From Clostridiales bacterium (GTDB lineage Bacteria > Bacillota > Desulfotomaculia > Desulfotomaculales > VENG01), in NCBI GenBank assembly GCA_016278505.1, contig JADQBQ010000013.1:1-51795 (forward strand): a stretch of 51,795 nt of DNA. Direction: 5' to 3'. A program made the translations under genes and the position numbers. Positions 7,624-15,828 of this stretch are shown piece by piece; the stretch's first letter is position 1, and every line of letters starts with the position of its first letter. The notes under the pieces are model-generated. The model ran no database searches. It saw only the letters and a program-made list of their open reading frames with translations, and had not been told where the DNA came from.

Positions 7624-7652
7624 CCCCCGCCTCTAAGGCGGGAGTAGTTCAA
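7624..7652 (+). mobile_element. IS200/IS605-type right-end relic
   Basis: The hairpin CCCCCGCCTCTAAGGCGGGAG is followed by TAGTTCAA. A TCAA just outside an end hairpin is the classic right cleavage site of this family. No transposase is next to it. A sister copy lies at 8582-8611, so the MazF toxin pair is bracketed by two such ends in the same orientation. Confidence 0.55.
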
Positions 7653-7722
7653 AAAGAGCTCTACCACGCAAATTAATGACAACAGTTTATACAGGATGTA
7701 TAATTGCCTTGAGGTGGTAAGC

Positions 7723-7947
7723 ATGAATATACGGCAAAGAGCCATTAAAATCATTGAAAAGCTTCCGGAAAAAAAGTTACCAGCGGCATTATATATCCTG
7801 GAACAATTATCATTAGGCGATAAAGGAGCGGATGAAATGAGTGAAATATTACACGAAAGCCTTGAGCTTCTGGGGGCGTTAAGAGTTGCTGAAACAGCAT
7901 TCTCTGACTGGGATAACGAAGAAGACAGTGTTTATGACGATGTATAA
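7723..7947 (+). CDS. Antitoxin of the MazF-type pair
   Basis: The 74-residue acidic protein starts at the ATG preceded by TTGAGGTGG; an upstream ATG at 7696 lacks a ribosome site. The N-terminus (MNIRQRAIKIIEKLPEKKLPAALYILEQL) forms a helix pair seen in several small Firmicute antitoxins, and the C-terminal tail is acidic and probably disordered (SDWDNEEDSVYDDV), as needed to mask the RNA site of a MazF toxin. Its stop overlaps the toxin start by 8 bases, so translation is coupled. Confidence 0.7.
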   Translation: MNIRQRAIKIIEKLPEKKLPAALYILEQLSLGDKGADEMSEILHESLELLGALRVAETAFSDWDNEEDSVYDDV

Positions 7948-8275
7948 GCCTGGAGATATAGTTGTAATACCTTTTCCATTCAGCGACTTGACAGGTACGA
8001 AAAAACGGCCTGCACTGGTTCTGGCGAATATCACTTCAAAGCAAGAGATAATTTGTATGATGTTGACATCAATACAAAAAGGCTCTAAGTATGAGTACAG
8101 CATTTCCTACTGGAAAAACGCGGGATTATTAAAACCAACTTCAGCTAAGCTCCACAGGATTTTTACCATAAGCTATCACATGGTATACAAAAAGATTGGC
8201 AGATTAAACCAAGATGAATATATAACAATACTTACTAAAGCCGTGGATTTATTAAAAAGGGGTATTACTGAATAG
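7940..8275 (+). CDS. PemK/MazF-family toxin endoribonuclease
   Basis: MYKPGDIVVIPFPFSDLTGTKKRPALVL is the standard MazF/PemK N-terminus: a beta-barrel start followed by the KRPALVL strand that carries the catalytic arginine. Such toxins cut mRNA at short sequences and halt growth when the antitoxin is lost. Length (111 residues) is normal. The start at 7940 overlaps the antitoxin; 7934 is a possible alternative, and no separate ribosome site is needed if translation is coupled. The pair likely stabilises the element. Confidence 0.9.
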   Translation: MYKPGDIVVIPFPFSDLTGTKKRPALVLANITSKQEIICMMLTSIQKGSKYEYSISYWKNAGLLKPTSAKLHRIFTISYHMVYKKIGRLNQDEYITILTKAVDLLKRGITE

Positions 8276-8317
8276 TATTATTAACCGATTTTAAAAAAAC
8301 AAAAAGTTTACCTTAGA

Positions 8318-8346
8318 AACTGCTATATATTAGGCAGTTTTTTATT
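8318..8346 (+). terminator. Terminator after the toxin gene
   Basis: AACTGC and GCAGTT with a 10-base loop are followed by TTTTTATT. Confidence 0.7.
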
Positions 8347-8389
8347 ATGTATTACTGGCAGCTTATTAACGGTCAAAGTGCGTGGTCAT

Positions 8390-8611
8390 AACCGGAGGAT
8401 TGTGAGCGTATCCGACCGGGCGCAATAATATGCCCGCCCTGCTTACCTTTTGAGGATGGATTCTCTGGCCAGGTCTTGCTTGTGCGGACCAATACCATCG
8501 GTGCTGTCGTTGGTATATAGGGACAGGAAACCCAACTCAAATTGTACCCAGTTGAACGGGATTTCTTGGAAAACCTGGAATCTCCCGCCTCTAAGGCGAG
8601 AGTAGTTCAAT
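8390..8611 (+). mobile_element. Degenerate IS200/IS605 right end
   Basis: The last 30 bases (TCTCCCGCCTCTAAGGCGAG then AGTAGTTCAA) repeat the end hairpin and TTCAA of 7624-7652. The 190 bases before it look like the tnpB-3'/omega-RNA part of such an element but have no open frame. Together with the terminator at 8318 this accounts for most of the gap 8276-8680. Confidence 0.5.
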
Positions 8612-8637
8612 TTCCCACGCCGGGGATAAACGGCGGT

Positions 8638-8667
8638 CACTTACTGGCCGCCGAAGGCCGGTGAGTG
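8638..8667 (+). promoter_or_regulatory. Long hairpin just upstream of a ribosome site
   Basis: CACTTACTGGCC pairs with GGCCGGTGAGTG over 12 base pairs (two G-T) around a 6-base loop and ends 3 bases before AAAGGAGG of the next gene. It could set translation or protect the mRNA 5' end. Confidence 0.5.
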
Positions 8668-8680
8668 GGAAAGGAGGCAA

Positions 8681-9589
8681 ATGCCTAAAAAATCTATTAA
8701 AGCGGTTTTAAGGGAACGAATTAAAGACAAAGAATTAGTAACCAGAAACGATCTTGAAACCGTTGCACAAAAAACAGGTGCTCACTACCATACAGTGTTA
8801 AGCACCTGGGGCGCAATGATGGCAAAAGGGGAACATGATGTTAGAAATCAATGGGGTAGAGCCCAGATAGCTGCTGCATTATATAGGAATGGTTTCAAAA
8901 AGAACTCAATAGCAGACCTCCTAAACACAGCTCGCTCATCCGTAGTTACTTATATCAAAGCATATGAAGCATTCCCTGAAGAACAAGACCGTTCGCCGTC
9001 ACTATCCTTTTCTCATCATGTGGCAGCCGCCGGGACCGATAACCCCAAGGCATTCCTCCAGAAAGCTGAAAAGGAAGGATGGACCCTTATCAAATTAAAA
9101 AAACATATTAAAAACCATAATCAAGAACAAAAAGAAACCGTGAACTCTGCAGATCAAGAGAAAAAAGCTGTAAGCGCCATAGCAGAGAGCCACGCAAAAG
9201 GTTGGCAAAAAATTGAGGACATAGACAAACTGGTCAAGAGAGTGTCCAAAGAAACCGGGTTAAGGGAAAAAAGAGTCAACTCTCTTATCGGCGATATCTT
9301 TTCCCGGTGGGAATACCGGGTATGGGCACAGACAATGAAGATCCAAAGGACAGAAATAAGACAATTAAAGAATGAACTGCAAAAGCGGGATATTGAAAAC
9401 TGCGAAATAAACTACTTGACCAACTTAACCGAAGAAAATGCTAAACTCCAGGAAGAATTAAGTGAGACTAAGAAACAACTGGAAGCATCGCGTAAGTTTT
9501 CAATGTCAATTTTAAAAATGCTTTACAGAAGAAATTCATTACTGGTCAATAAAATGTCACAACCCGAAAAGATAAAGATAGCAAAATAA
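8681..9589 (+). CDS. Helix-turn-helix / coiled-coil DNA-binding protein
   Basis: Residues about 1-50 suit a DNA-binding domain (NDLETVAQKTGAHYHTVLSTWG reads as a helix-turn-helix). Residues 60-150 contain a second one (GFKKNSIADLLNTARSSVVTYIKAYEAFP) and a block typical of plasmid ParB-related or replication regulators: SFSHHVAAAG... then FLQKAEKEGWTLIKLKKHI. Residues 215-275 form a coiled coil. PRTRC cassettes by definition contain a ParB-related protein; this gene could fill that role, although no ParB nuclease motif is present. It stands alone between a leader hairpin and a strong terminator, as a regulator or partition protein might. Confidence 0.55.
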   Translation: MPKKSIKAVLRERIKDKELVTRNDLETVAQKTGAHYHTVLSTWGAMMAKGEHDVRNQWGRAQIAAALYRNGFKKNSIADLLNTARSSVVTYIKAYEAFPEEQDRSPSLSFSHHVAAAGTDNPKAFLQKAEKEGWTLIKLKKHIKNHNQEQKETVNSADQEKKAVSAIAESHAKGWQKIEDIDKLVKRVSKETGLREKRVNSLIGDIFSRWEYRVWAQTMKIQRTEIRQLKNELQKRDIENCEINYLTNLTEENAKLQEELSETKKQLEASRKFSMSILKMLYRRNSLLVNKMSQPEKIKIAK

Positions 9590-9626
9590 AACCCTTCCGG
9601 CCCGAATATGCCGGGGTGCTTTTCCA

Positions 9627-9657
9627 AAAACCCCCGGTCCAAATCGGGGGTTTTTTA
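9627..9657 (+). terminator. Rho-independent terminator
   Basis: AAACCCCCG and CGGGGGTTTTTT with an 8-base loop. Confidence 0.85.
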
Positions 9658-9686
9658 ATCCAAAATTACCGTGGAAGGAGAAAAAA

Positions 9687-9953
9687 ATGACATTAAACAC
9701 TTACGTTCACACCGGTGCAGGAAGAGAAAACACCGTTGCTGACCGCATCAAAAAAGCAGCCAAACGATGTAAGGAAATCGTTTCCGCAGCTGTAACACCA
9801 TGGCCCGGCTATGTACGGGTAGAAGTCAAAGCAGGCGATAATGCTGAAGTCAAGTCCACCAAACTAGACTTACCCCAAAATACCCGAATGATAATCGAGA
9901 TGGTACCAGGGGTAGTCAAAGTTCTTGGACCAGAAGACAAGACGCATGCATAA
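9687..9953 (+). CDS. Mini NusG-like protein (NGN domain only)
   Basis: The 88-residue protein aligns with the NusG N-terminal domain: TYVHTGAGRENTVADRI corresponds to NusG WYVVHTYSGYENKVKANL, WPGYVRVEV to FPGYVLVEI, and VPGVVKVLGP to TPGVTGFVGS. NGN domains bind the RNA polymerase clamp and control pausing or antitermination. The C-terminal KOW domain that binds ribosomal protein S10 or Rho in normal NusG is absent, and the protein is shorter than a normal NGN. Such a protein could favour elongation across the long operon. GGAAGGAG precedes the ATG. Confidence 0.6.
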   Translation: MTLNTYVHTGAGRENTVADRIKKAAKRCKEIVSAAVTPWPGYVRVEVKAGDNAEVKSTKLDLPQNTRMIIEMVPGVVKVLGPEDKTHA

Positions 9954-9981
9954 TAAGTCTACCGAGAAGGAGTTCGGTATA

Positions 9982-10149
9982 ATGCAAACCAAGTGCAAAG
10001 AGTGTGGCAAAGAAGTATCTGAAGGAAATTTTTGTAAAAAGTGTGGTACTAAGGTATCCCAAACTTGCGTTAAGTGCTGGAGAAATAATTTTCAACCGCA
10101 CAATTGTGGATACATTAACTGCCACGCAATGGAGTTAAAACTGAATTAA
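9982..10149 (+). CDS. Small zinc-ribbon protein, 55 residues
   Basis: The start is the ATG following GAGAAGGAG. MQTKCKECGKEV and NFCKKCGTKV form a double Cys-x2-Cys zinc ribbon, and further cysteines occur in TCVKCW and HNCGYINC. It lies 28 bases after the mini NusG gene and before a terminator, so the two are probably cotranscribed. Role unknown; zinc ribbons of this type often contact nucleic acid or RNA polymerase. Confidence 0.65.
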   Translation: MQTKCKECGKEVSEGNFCKKCGTKVSQTCVKCWRNNFQPHNCGYINCHAMELKLN

Positions 10150-10161
10150 TCAGTTGTCTCA

Positions 10162-10189
10162 AAACCCTAAATTCATAAGGGTTTTTTTT
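10162..10189 (+). terminator. Rho-independent terminator
   Basis: AAACCCT and AGGGTTT are followed by a run of T between the zinc-ribbon gene and ssb. Confidence 0.8.
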
Positions 10190-10216
10190 AATATCCAAAA
10201 ACAAGGGGGAAGTAAA

Positions 10217-10666
10217 TTGTTTAACAAAGTAATTTTAATCGGACGATTGGTATGGGACCCGGAACTAAAGCATACGCCGGACGGTACAGCGGTAACCAAG
10301 ATCCGCCTTGCCGTTGACCGCGACTTTAAGAACGCCCAGGGTGAAACTGAAGCAGATTTTATCGATGTAGTTTGCTGGAGGAAAACAGCCGAGAACGTGG
10401 CTCAACATCTATCCAAAGGCCGACTAACAGCGGTAGAAGGCAGGCTCCAGATCCGCTCCTACGACGACAGTAACGGTATCCGTCGTATTGCCGCAGAGGT
10501 AGTTAGCAGCCGGGTAAAGTTTCTCCCGGACGGCAAGAAAAACGGGGTTGAAGCTCCTCCACTTCCTGATGATGCTCCTCCCGCACCTAGCGGCAATTCC
10601 GGTAGTGATTTTCCCAGTGACTTCGGGTCTGAAATATCGTTCAATGAAAATGATGTACCGTTTTAA
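10217..10666 (+). CDS. ssb: Single-stranded DNA-binding protein
   Basis: FNKVILIGRLVWDPELKHTPDGTAVTKIRLAV is a textbook SSB OB-fold start, DFIDVVCWRKTAENVAQHLSKGRLTAVEGRLQ its core, and the last residues (ENDVPF) form the acidic tip that recruits partner proteins. The length of 149 residues is normal. The start is TTG at 10217 behind AAGGGGGAAG; extension upstream would run through a terminator. As the first gene of a recombination set (RecT-like, ATPase, nuclease), it likely coats element DNA during replication or transfer. A terminator follows, so it is largely monocistronic. Confidence 0.95.
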   Translation: MFNKVILIGRLVWDPELKHTPDGTAVTKIRLAVDRDFKNAQGETEADFIDVVCWRKTAENVAQHLSKGRLTAVEGRLQIRSYDDSNGIRRIAAEVVSSRVKFLPDGKKNGVEAPPLPDDAPPAPSGNSGSDFPSDFGSEISFNENDVPF

Positions 10667-10674
10667 AAGTCAAA

Positions 10675-10703
10675 AAGGAGCAGGTAATTCTGCTCCTTTT
10701 TTT
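10675..10703 (+). terminator. Rho-independent terminator after ssb
   Basis: AAGGAGCAG and CTGCTCCTT with a 6-base loop, then a T-run. Confidence 0.85.
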
Positions 10704-10740
10704 GCATTCAAAGAATCGACTAACCAAGGGAGGTAAACAA

Positions 10741-12024
10741 ATGGCTAAAGGAAAAGATACGTTCGGTTTTTCAGCCGAACAAGTAAAATTAATTAAAGAA
10801 ACAGTTGGTAAAGACGCCGTGAACGAAGCGGAACTGCACAAATACCTGTACAGAGCTTCTAAGTTAGGGCTCGATCCCATCGACGGTGGAATCCACCTTC
10901 TTACCCGTAACCAGAAAAATTACGACACGGGTAAATGGGAGAAAAAGAATGTAATCGTCATCGGTATAGACGGTTTTCGTGCCGTTGCCGATATGTCCGG
11001 AAAATTAACAGGTATCAAGAGGGGTACCATGTATAACGAAAAAGGGCAGCTTACGCGAGCATGGGCTGAGGTTTTTCGTAATGACTGGGACCACCCGGCA
11101 TACGAAGAAGCCCCATTCAGGGAATTCTGCCAGGCAAAGGACGGCAGGGCAACTGGCCTCTGGGCCAGCAAGCCCGAGACAATGCTGAAAAAATGTGCCG
11201 AAGCAGCTGCACACCGTATGGCGTTTGCCAGTATGCTCGCAGGTGTATACGTAGAAGAAGAGATCACAGAAGAAATCGAAAAGCCTGCAGAAACTCCTGC
11301 TGACCGGAAAGATAAAAAAGCTAATGGTTCAAAACCGGATTCCGGTAAATCACAACAAACTGGCCAACCCTCCGATTCAAAACCTTCGGAAACTCAGCAA
11401 ACCACTACTTCTAAAGCAAAAGAGGATAACCAGCAACCCTCCCAAGAGGATAAGTCACAACAGGAAAACAAAGCATCCGCTACTAAAAACTCACAGGAAA
11501 TTGACCAATCCGGAGGTTCAGATGCCAAACCGTTTAATGGTGAACTGGTTGCCCTTCAGGACAGCATGAAAAAAGAAGACGCTGAAGTTTGGGGAGTTAC
11601 TGCCTTCGATGTAAAGTCAGATAACACATACCTCGTTGTTTCCCAAAAAGAAATTTCAGTAAAAGCAAACGATCAGATAAAAGTTGAAGGCCAGTTAAAA
11701 GACAACCGTATCTATGCTACTTTAATTGAAAACCTTGGCAAGAAAGAAGAAACCAAGGAAGAAAATAAAGAAGCATCAGACGGGACCAGTCTTGAAATTG
11801 TCCTGGCATCTATCCCAACAGCAGGCACACGTCAGGGTCAGAACCTGGTGTGGGCACGAGGTCAAAAAGGTGAAGAAAGTGTTATTATCGCCGCATACGA
11901 TGAAAATATTGAAGCCTTCCAAAAGTTAAATGAAGGCGACAATATCAAGGTTACCGGTGAAATTGAAGAAACCCAAAACGGTAACATTGTTCATATAAAA
12001 ACACTAGAAAAAGCAGCGGCTTAG
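10741..12024 (+). CDS. RecT/Bet-type single-strand annealing protein with OB-like C-terminal domains
   Basis: Residues 1-190 match the phage Bet family: KLGLDPIDGGIHLLTRNQ, VIGIDGFRAVADMSGKLTG, WASKPETMLKKCAEAAAHRMAF. These proteins anneal complementary single strands during recombination. The usual protein ends near residue 200-270. Here a Lys/Gln/Ser-rich linker (190-275) leads to two further segments of about 55-65 residues (VKANDQIKVEGQLKDNRIYATLIEN; LNEGDNIKVTGEIEETQNGNIVHI) that look like OB folds. The start is the ATG behind GGGAGG. It follows ssb and precedes the ATPase, nuclease and primase, fitting an element recombination system. Confidence 0.85.
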   Translation: MAKGKDTFGFSAEQVKLIKETVGKDAVNEAELHKYLYRASKLGLDPIDGGIHLLTRNQKNYDTGKWEKKNVIVIGIDGFRAVADMSGKLTGIKRGTMYNEKGQLTRAWAEVFRNDWDHPAYEEAPFREFCQAKDGRATGLWASKPETMLKKCAEAAAHRMAFASMLAGVYVEEEITEEIEKPAETPADRKDKKANGSKPDSGKSQQTGQPSDSKPSETQQTTTSKAKEDNQQPSQEDKSQQENKASATKNSQEIDQSGGSDAKPFNGELVALQDSMKKEDAEVWGVTAFDVKSDNTYLVVSQKEISVKANDQIKVEGQLKDNRIYATLIENLGKKEETKEENKEASDGTSLEIVLASIPTAGTRQGQNLVWARGQKGEESVIIAAYDENIEAFQKLNEGDNIKVTGEIEETQNGNIVHIKTLEKAAA

Positions 12025-12030
12025 ACTAAA

Positions 12031-12062
12031 AAAAGGGGGGAGCCATTGGCTGCCCCCTTTCA
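12031..12062 (+). terminator. Terminator after the RecT-like gene
   Basis: AAAGGGGGGAGCC and GGCTGCCCCCTTT with a 3-base loop. It is close to the next start codon and may be partial. Confidence 0.65.
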
Positions 12063-12092
12063 TGTTTTCAAAAGGGAGGTTGAAAAACGTAC

Positions 12093-13508
12093 ATGAAAAT
12101 ATATCCTAAGAACCGAAAAACTGCCTTGGATCACGATCACGAAAGTTTAATTAAAGGCTTCGGTTTAGGACGTGACGGTAAGATTTATATGGAATACCAA
12201 TTCTCTTCAAATACAGATAAGAGAACAATAATAGCAGTCACTAAAACACGACCCCAAACAGTGTTTCATACTTGTCCTGCCGTACAAAACGAAAAACCAT
12301 GCTGGCACTTGGGTGCCATTTCCCTTGCTTTAACCAACTCCTTACCAATTGAGGTAGAGATTCAAGAGCAAGAGGTAACCCCGAGTGTAATAATAAAAGA
12401 CATGACCCAAGACATCCTTGACAAACAAGGAGATTTTGAAATCCTCGAAGTGATCGAGGAAGATGTTCCTGAAGAAGATGCAGAAATAATAGACTTACCG
12501 GAAAACGCAACATGGTTGGAACAGTATGGTTTTCCATCAGCGGTATTAAAGAAAATACTTGCATTCAGGGATAAGCAGGAAAACTCTTTAACAGACGAAC
12601 AAAAAGCACGTATCCCGAACCCGGAATACATTCAGTCGGGTACAGAACTTATAAACGCTGTCTCTCCTATGCTTTACGGCAAACAAGGAGAAGCCTGGGA
12701 AGCACCACTCTTGATAGGCCCGAAGGGATCAGGGAAGAGCACCATGGCAGAAACCTTGGCCGCTATACTCATGTTACCAGTAAATAAAATAATGGGCGGT
12801 ATCGACATAAACAAGGACTCTCTTTTAGGCAGTAAAACTCTGGTTCCCGCCGAGGAACTGGATATCATTACGGAAGCTAAACTAAGAGAGGGATGTAAAA
12901 GAGCCGGGATAGAACCGGATGTTATGATCCAACGCTTACGAAGCTCACAGATGAGAGTTGGCTTCGACCCCGGGATTCTAGTACAAGCGGTTGAAAAAGG
13001 AGAATTGCTAGTTATAGATGAGGTAAATATGCTCATTCCTGAAGTAACTTCTCTACTCCACGGGCTCCTCGATTGGCAAAAAACGCTGCCGGTATCTGAA
13101 TATAAAACTATCGAAGCACCAGCCAGCTTCCGGCTTGTCGGGTGCATGAACTTTGGTTATTCAGGAACAAAGGCACTCAATGAGGCTTTTAAAGACCGGT
13201 TCCGTCCCGTTAAAGTTCCCCACCTAAAAGAAACCCTTCTTGCTGAATTAATCAGCGAAAAAACTAAATGCAATGAAAGCGTAGCTGAAAAACTTGCAAT
13301 TCTTTTCAAAGCTCTTGCAGAGGGTGTAGAAAACGGAGACTTGCCTGAAGCCGTACTATCCGTGCGGTCTCTATTCAGGATAGCACGGGAAGAAGTAGAC
13401 GGCTGCGGCACATTAAAAAGCATTGCTACCTCGGTATTAACCGAAGGGCTGGAAGATGACTTTGAAGCCAAACAAACCTCGGATGTCATAGAAGCTCATT
13501 TGGGTTAA
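12093..13508 (+). CDS. MoxR/CobS-type AAA+ ATPase with SWIM-like N-terminus
   Basis: Walker A GPKGSGKST is at about residue 209, and Walker B LLVIDEVNML at about 305-312. VGCMNFGYSGTKALNEAFKDRF is the sensor/arginine-finger region typical of the MoxR clade. The N-terminal ~80 residues contain C60 and C70-W-H72, a possible degenerate SWIM zinc finger of the kind used for DNA or protein contact. An acidic linker joins the two. The VWA gene follows after 13 bases; MoxR and VWA proteins are known to work as pairs (RavA-ViaA, CobS-CobT), remodelling a target with ATP. Target unknown. Confidence 0.85.
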   Translation: MKIYPKNRKTALDHDHESLIKGFGLGRDGKIYMEYQFSSNTDKRTIIAVTKTRPQTVFHTCPAVQNEKPCWHLGAISLALTNSLPIEVEIQEQEVTPSVIIKDMTQDILDKQGDFEILEVIEEDVPEEDAEIIDLPENATWLEQYGFPSAVLKKILAFRDKQENSLTDEQKARIPNPEYIQSGTELINAVSPMLYGKQGEAWEAPLLIGPKGSGKSTMAETLAAILMLPVNKIMGGIDINKDSLLGSKTLVPAEELDIITEAKLREGCKRAGIEPDVMIQRLRSSQMRVGFDPGILVQAVEKGELLVIDEVNMLIPEVTSLLHGLLDWQKTLPVSEYKTIEAPASFRLVGCMNFGYSGTKALNEAFKDRFRPVKVPHLKETLLAELISEKTKCNESVAEKLAILFKALAEGVENGDLPEAVLSVRSLFRIAREEVDGCGTLKSIATSVLTEGLEDDFEAKQTSDVIEAHLG

Positions 13509-13521
13509 GGGGGAATTTACC

Positions 13522-15810
13522 ATGATTCTTGAGCTAAAACGAATCAGGCTCCAAACCCTGGCCCGTATTTTATCAGGCAAGAAACTTTATCTAAGATTCG
13601 GCAATTCATCGTACACAGATTTAAAAACAATCACACTAAATTCCTTTGAAAAAGAAATAGTACCCGGGGTTAAAGCGAGTAAAGCAGAATGTTGGATAAG
13701 TCAAAAAGCTGTCTGTGCTCATGAAGCCGGGCATATTCGTTTCACAGCACAAAAATACATTGAAAAAGCATCAAGCTATAATCGTTTAATGCCATTCCTA
13801 TTAAATATAGTGGAGGACAGCCGTATTGAACGGTGTATGTCTAACACTTATTCCGGATGTTTTGCCTGGTTTCGGTTTTTAAATGACTACATATTTAAAA
13901 ACCGGCCCAATTGGGGTACAGGCCCCCAGGCATTATTGAATGGACTTATCACATACGCAGTAGTTGGCCGCCTGCCGGACGACATTATAAAACAACCAGA
14001 AATAATTGATTTAATAGAAAAATGCAGCCCACATATTGATACGGGTCGTGAAGCAAACCATACAGAAGGGGCATGGCAAGAAACCTTAAAAATATGGGAA
14101 ATAATCGAAAAGTATGTAGGTTCTTTTATACCTTCTGATCAACCACCAATAGTAGGCACAACAACACCTGAAGAAGCCGCCATAGGCCCGATAGATCCCC
14201 GCAGAAAACCTAAACTCCCGAAAGTAGAAACTAAACCGGAAGATCATGATACATCCGAGGAACCAGAGAATGATGATCCTCTGGATAAGCCAGGCGACAT
14301 TCCCCCAGAGGATTCTGATGATCCCCCGGAGGAAGCAATCGCCTCGGAAACACCTCCAGAGGAACCGGAGAATCCTGATGATTCCCATGATGAACCAGAG
14401 AGTTCCGATAACTCCCCGGAAGAACAGGAGAACCTTGAAGATCCCCTGGATGAACCAGGCGATTCCGATAATCCCCCGGAGGATTACTTTGGGGAGGAAC
14501 CAAGTAATCCCGATAATCCCCCGGAGGAACCGGATGGTTTCGACGATTCTCCCGAAGAATCAAGCGATTTGGAAATCCCGGAGGAACTGGAGAATTTCGA
14601 TGATTCCCCGGAGGAACTAAGTGATCCCGATATTCCTCCGGAAGAACCAAACGGTTTCGATGGTCCCTCGGAGGAACCAGGTGATCCCGATACTCCTCCG
14701 GAAGAAACAGACGGTTTCGATGGTCTCCCGGAAGAATTAAGTGATTCGGAAATACTTTCGGGGAAACCGGAAGGTTCCGATAGTCCCCCGGAAAAACCAA
14801 AGGAACTTGATGATTTTTCGGATGAACCAGGTGATGCAGACTACGACGGTCTACTAGACGAAGCCCATGATGAACTTTCAGATATGGAATCATCAGCTGA
14901 CAGGTCAGTAAAATCAAAACCTGAGTCCGAACCAGTTCCGGTTACTGAAGAAGAGTTAATGGAAGAATTATCAAAGGGGATTCACAAGGGTGTAGTATTC
15001 AAAACAAGATCAAGCCGAAGCAGTAAAGACCAAAAAAGAAGATATCAAGAATTACATTCAAGAGTTAAGCCGTTTATTGGTAAAACAGTAACCGAAGTGA
15101 AGCGAATTCTTGAATACAAAGCAAGTATTAAAGAGGCTAATCTACAAAAAGGGCGCTTGAACACTAATTCCCTTTGGAAGCTCGGAGTTAAAGACACGAG
15201 GCTATTCTATAGAATACAAGAGCCCGGAAACATCCCTAAAATTGCAGTTTACTTACTTGTAGATTGCAGTGGAAGTATGGTTACCGGTAACAAGATTCCA
15301 CGTACCCAAGAAGCCGCGTGTCTTTTATATGAAACCTGTACTGCCTTAAACATTCCAATTAAAATAACAGGTTTCACCGGGGCCATGAGAGGGGCCGCCG
15401 ATTCTGACGTAACTCATATCAACTTTGTTGATTTTGAGGAAAAGGATACAAAGCAGAACATCACGCTTATAAATGCCCTAAATGAAAACCGGGACGGCTA
15501 CTCTATTAGAGTGGCCACGAAAGAATTAGAATCCCGGTTGGAAGAACAAAAAGTATTGATAGTCCTGTCTGACGGAATGCCGCTGATGCCGTACAACGAA
15601 TATATCGGCAAACGGGCTGATAAAGACACAGCCCTTGCTGTCCGTGAAGCACAAAAAAAAGGTTTAGGAGTCATCGGCCTGTACTTTGGGGACGAGAGAT
15701 TTTTAAGCCAGGCACAGCTAATATACAACGACATGGTGTTCGTAAAACAAGTAGAAACTCTGCCGCAGCAGGTGGCCAGGGTACTCAAAAAAACAACCGC
15801 AAGGTTGTAG
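13522..15810 (+). CDS. VWA-domain partner protein with HExxH motif and long acidic repeat
   Basis: The 762-residue protein has three parts. Residues 1-230 include CAHEAGHIRFT (HExxH at 67-71), a zinc-site pattern also seen in CobT-like VWA proteins; whether it is a peptidase is unclear. Residues about 235-455 are a low-complexity acidic region of imperfect 20-residue repeats (PEEPNGFDGPSEEPGDPDTP). Residues 570-760 form a VWA domain with its metal-dependent site, D-C-S-G-S at about 581, and VLSDGMPLMP later. It is cotranscribed with the upstream MoxR ATPase, to which the VWA domain should bind. The next gene starts 19 bases after the stop. Confidence 0.85.
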   Translation: MILELKRIRLQTLARILSGKKLYLRFGNSSYTDLKTITLNSFEKEIVPGVKASKAECWISQKAVCAHEAGHIRFTAQKYIEKASSYNRLMPFLLNIVEDSRIERCMSNTYSGCFAWFRFLNDYIFKNRPNWGTGPQALLNGLITYAVVGRLPDDIIKQPEIIDLIEKCSPHIDTGREANHTEGAWQETLKIWEIIEKYVGSFIPSDQPPIVGTTTPEEAAIGPIDPRRKPKLPKVETKPEDHDTSEEPENDDPLDKPGDIPPEDSDDPPEEAIASETPPEEPENPDDSHDEPESSDNSPEEQENLEDPLDEPGDSDNPPEDYFGEEPSNPDNPPEEPDGFDDSPEESSDLEIPEELENFDDSPEELSDPDIPPEEPNGFDGPSEEPGDPDTPPEETDGFDGLPEELSDSEILSGKPEGSDSPPEKPKELDDFSDEPGDADYDGLLDEAHDELSDMESSADRSVKSKPESEPVPVTEEELMEELSKGIHKGVVFKTRSSRSSKDQKRRYQELHSRVKPFIGKTVTEVKRILEYKASIKEANLQKGRLNTNSLWKLGVKDTRLFYRIQEPGNIPKIAVYLLVDCSGSMVTGNKIPRTQEAACLLYETCTALNIPIKITGFTGAMRGAADSDVTHINFVDFEEKDTKQNITLINALNENRDGYSIRVATKELESRLEEQKVLIVLSDGMPLMPYNEYIGKRADKDTALAVREAQKKGLGVIGLYFGDERFLSQAQLIYNDMVFVKQVETLPQQVARVLKKTTARL
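14240..14880 (+). repeat. Degenerate 60-base tandem repeats inside the VWA gene
   Basis: The unit, clearest at 14510-14760, is about 60 bases (20 codons) and encodes Pro-Glu-Glu-Pro, Gly-Phe-Asp and Asp-Pro-Asp patterns. Units differ at many third positions, so the array is old or under selection for the protein's acidity. Repeat number could vary among relatives. Confidence 0.75.
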
Positions 15811-15828
15811 TTGGGGGTGTAGCAAGAA

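Noticed and set aside
14240-14880. Tandem repeats considered as a CRISPR array
   Set aside because: The units have no unique spacers, drift gradually, and keep the reading frame of the VWA protein.
14231-14917. Minus-strand ORF of 228 residues rich in Arg, His and Leu
   Set aside because: It is the complement of the acidic 60-base repeats of the VWA gene; the periodic composition keeps it open, and no ribosome site is present.
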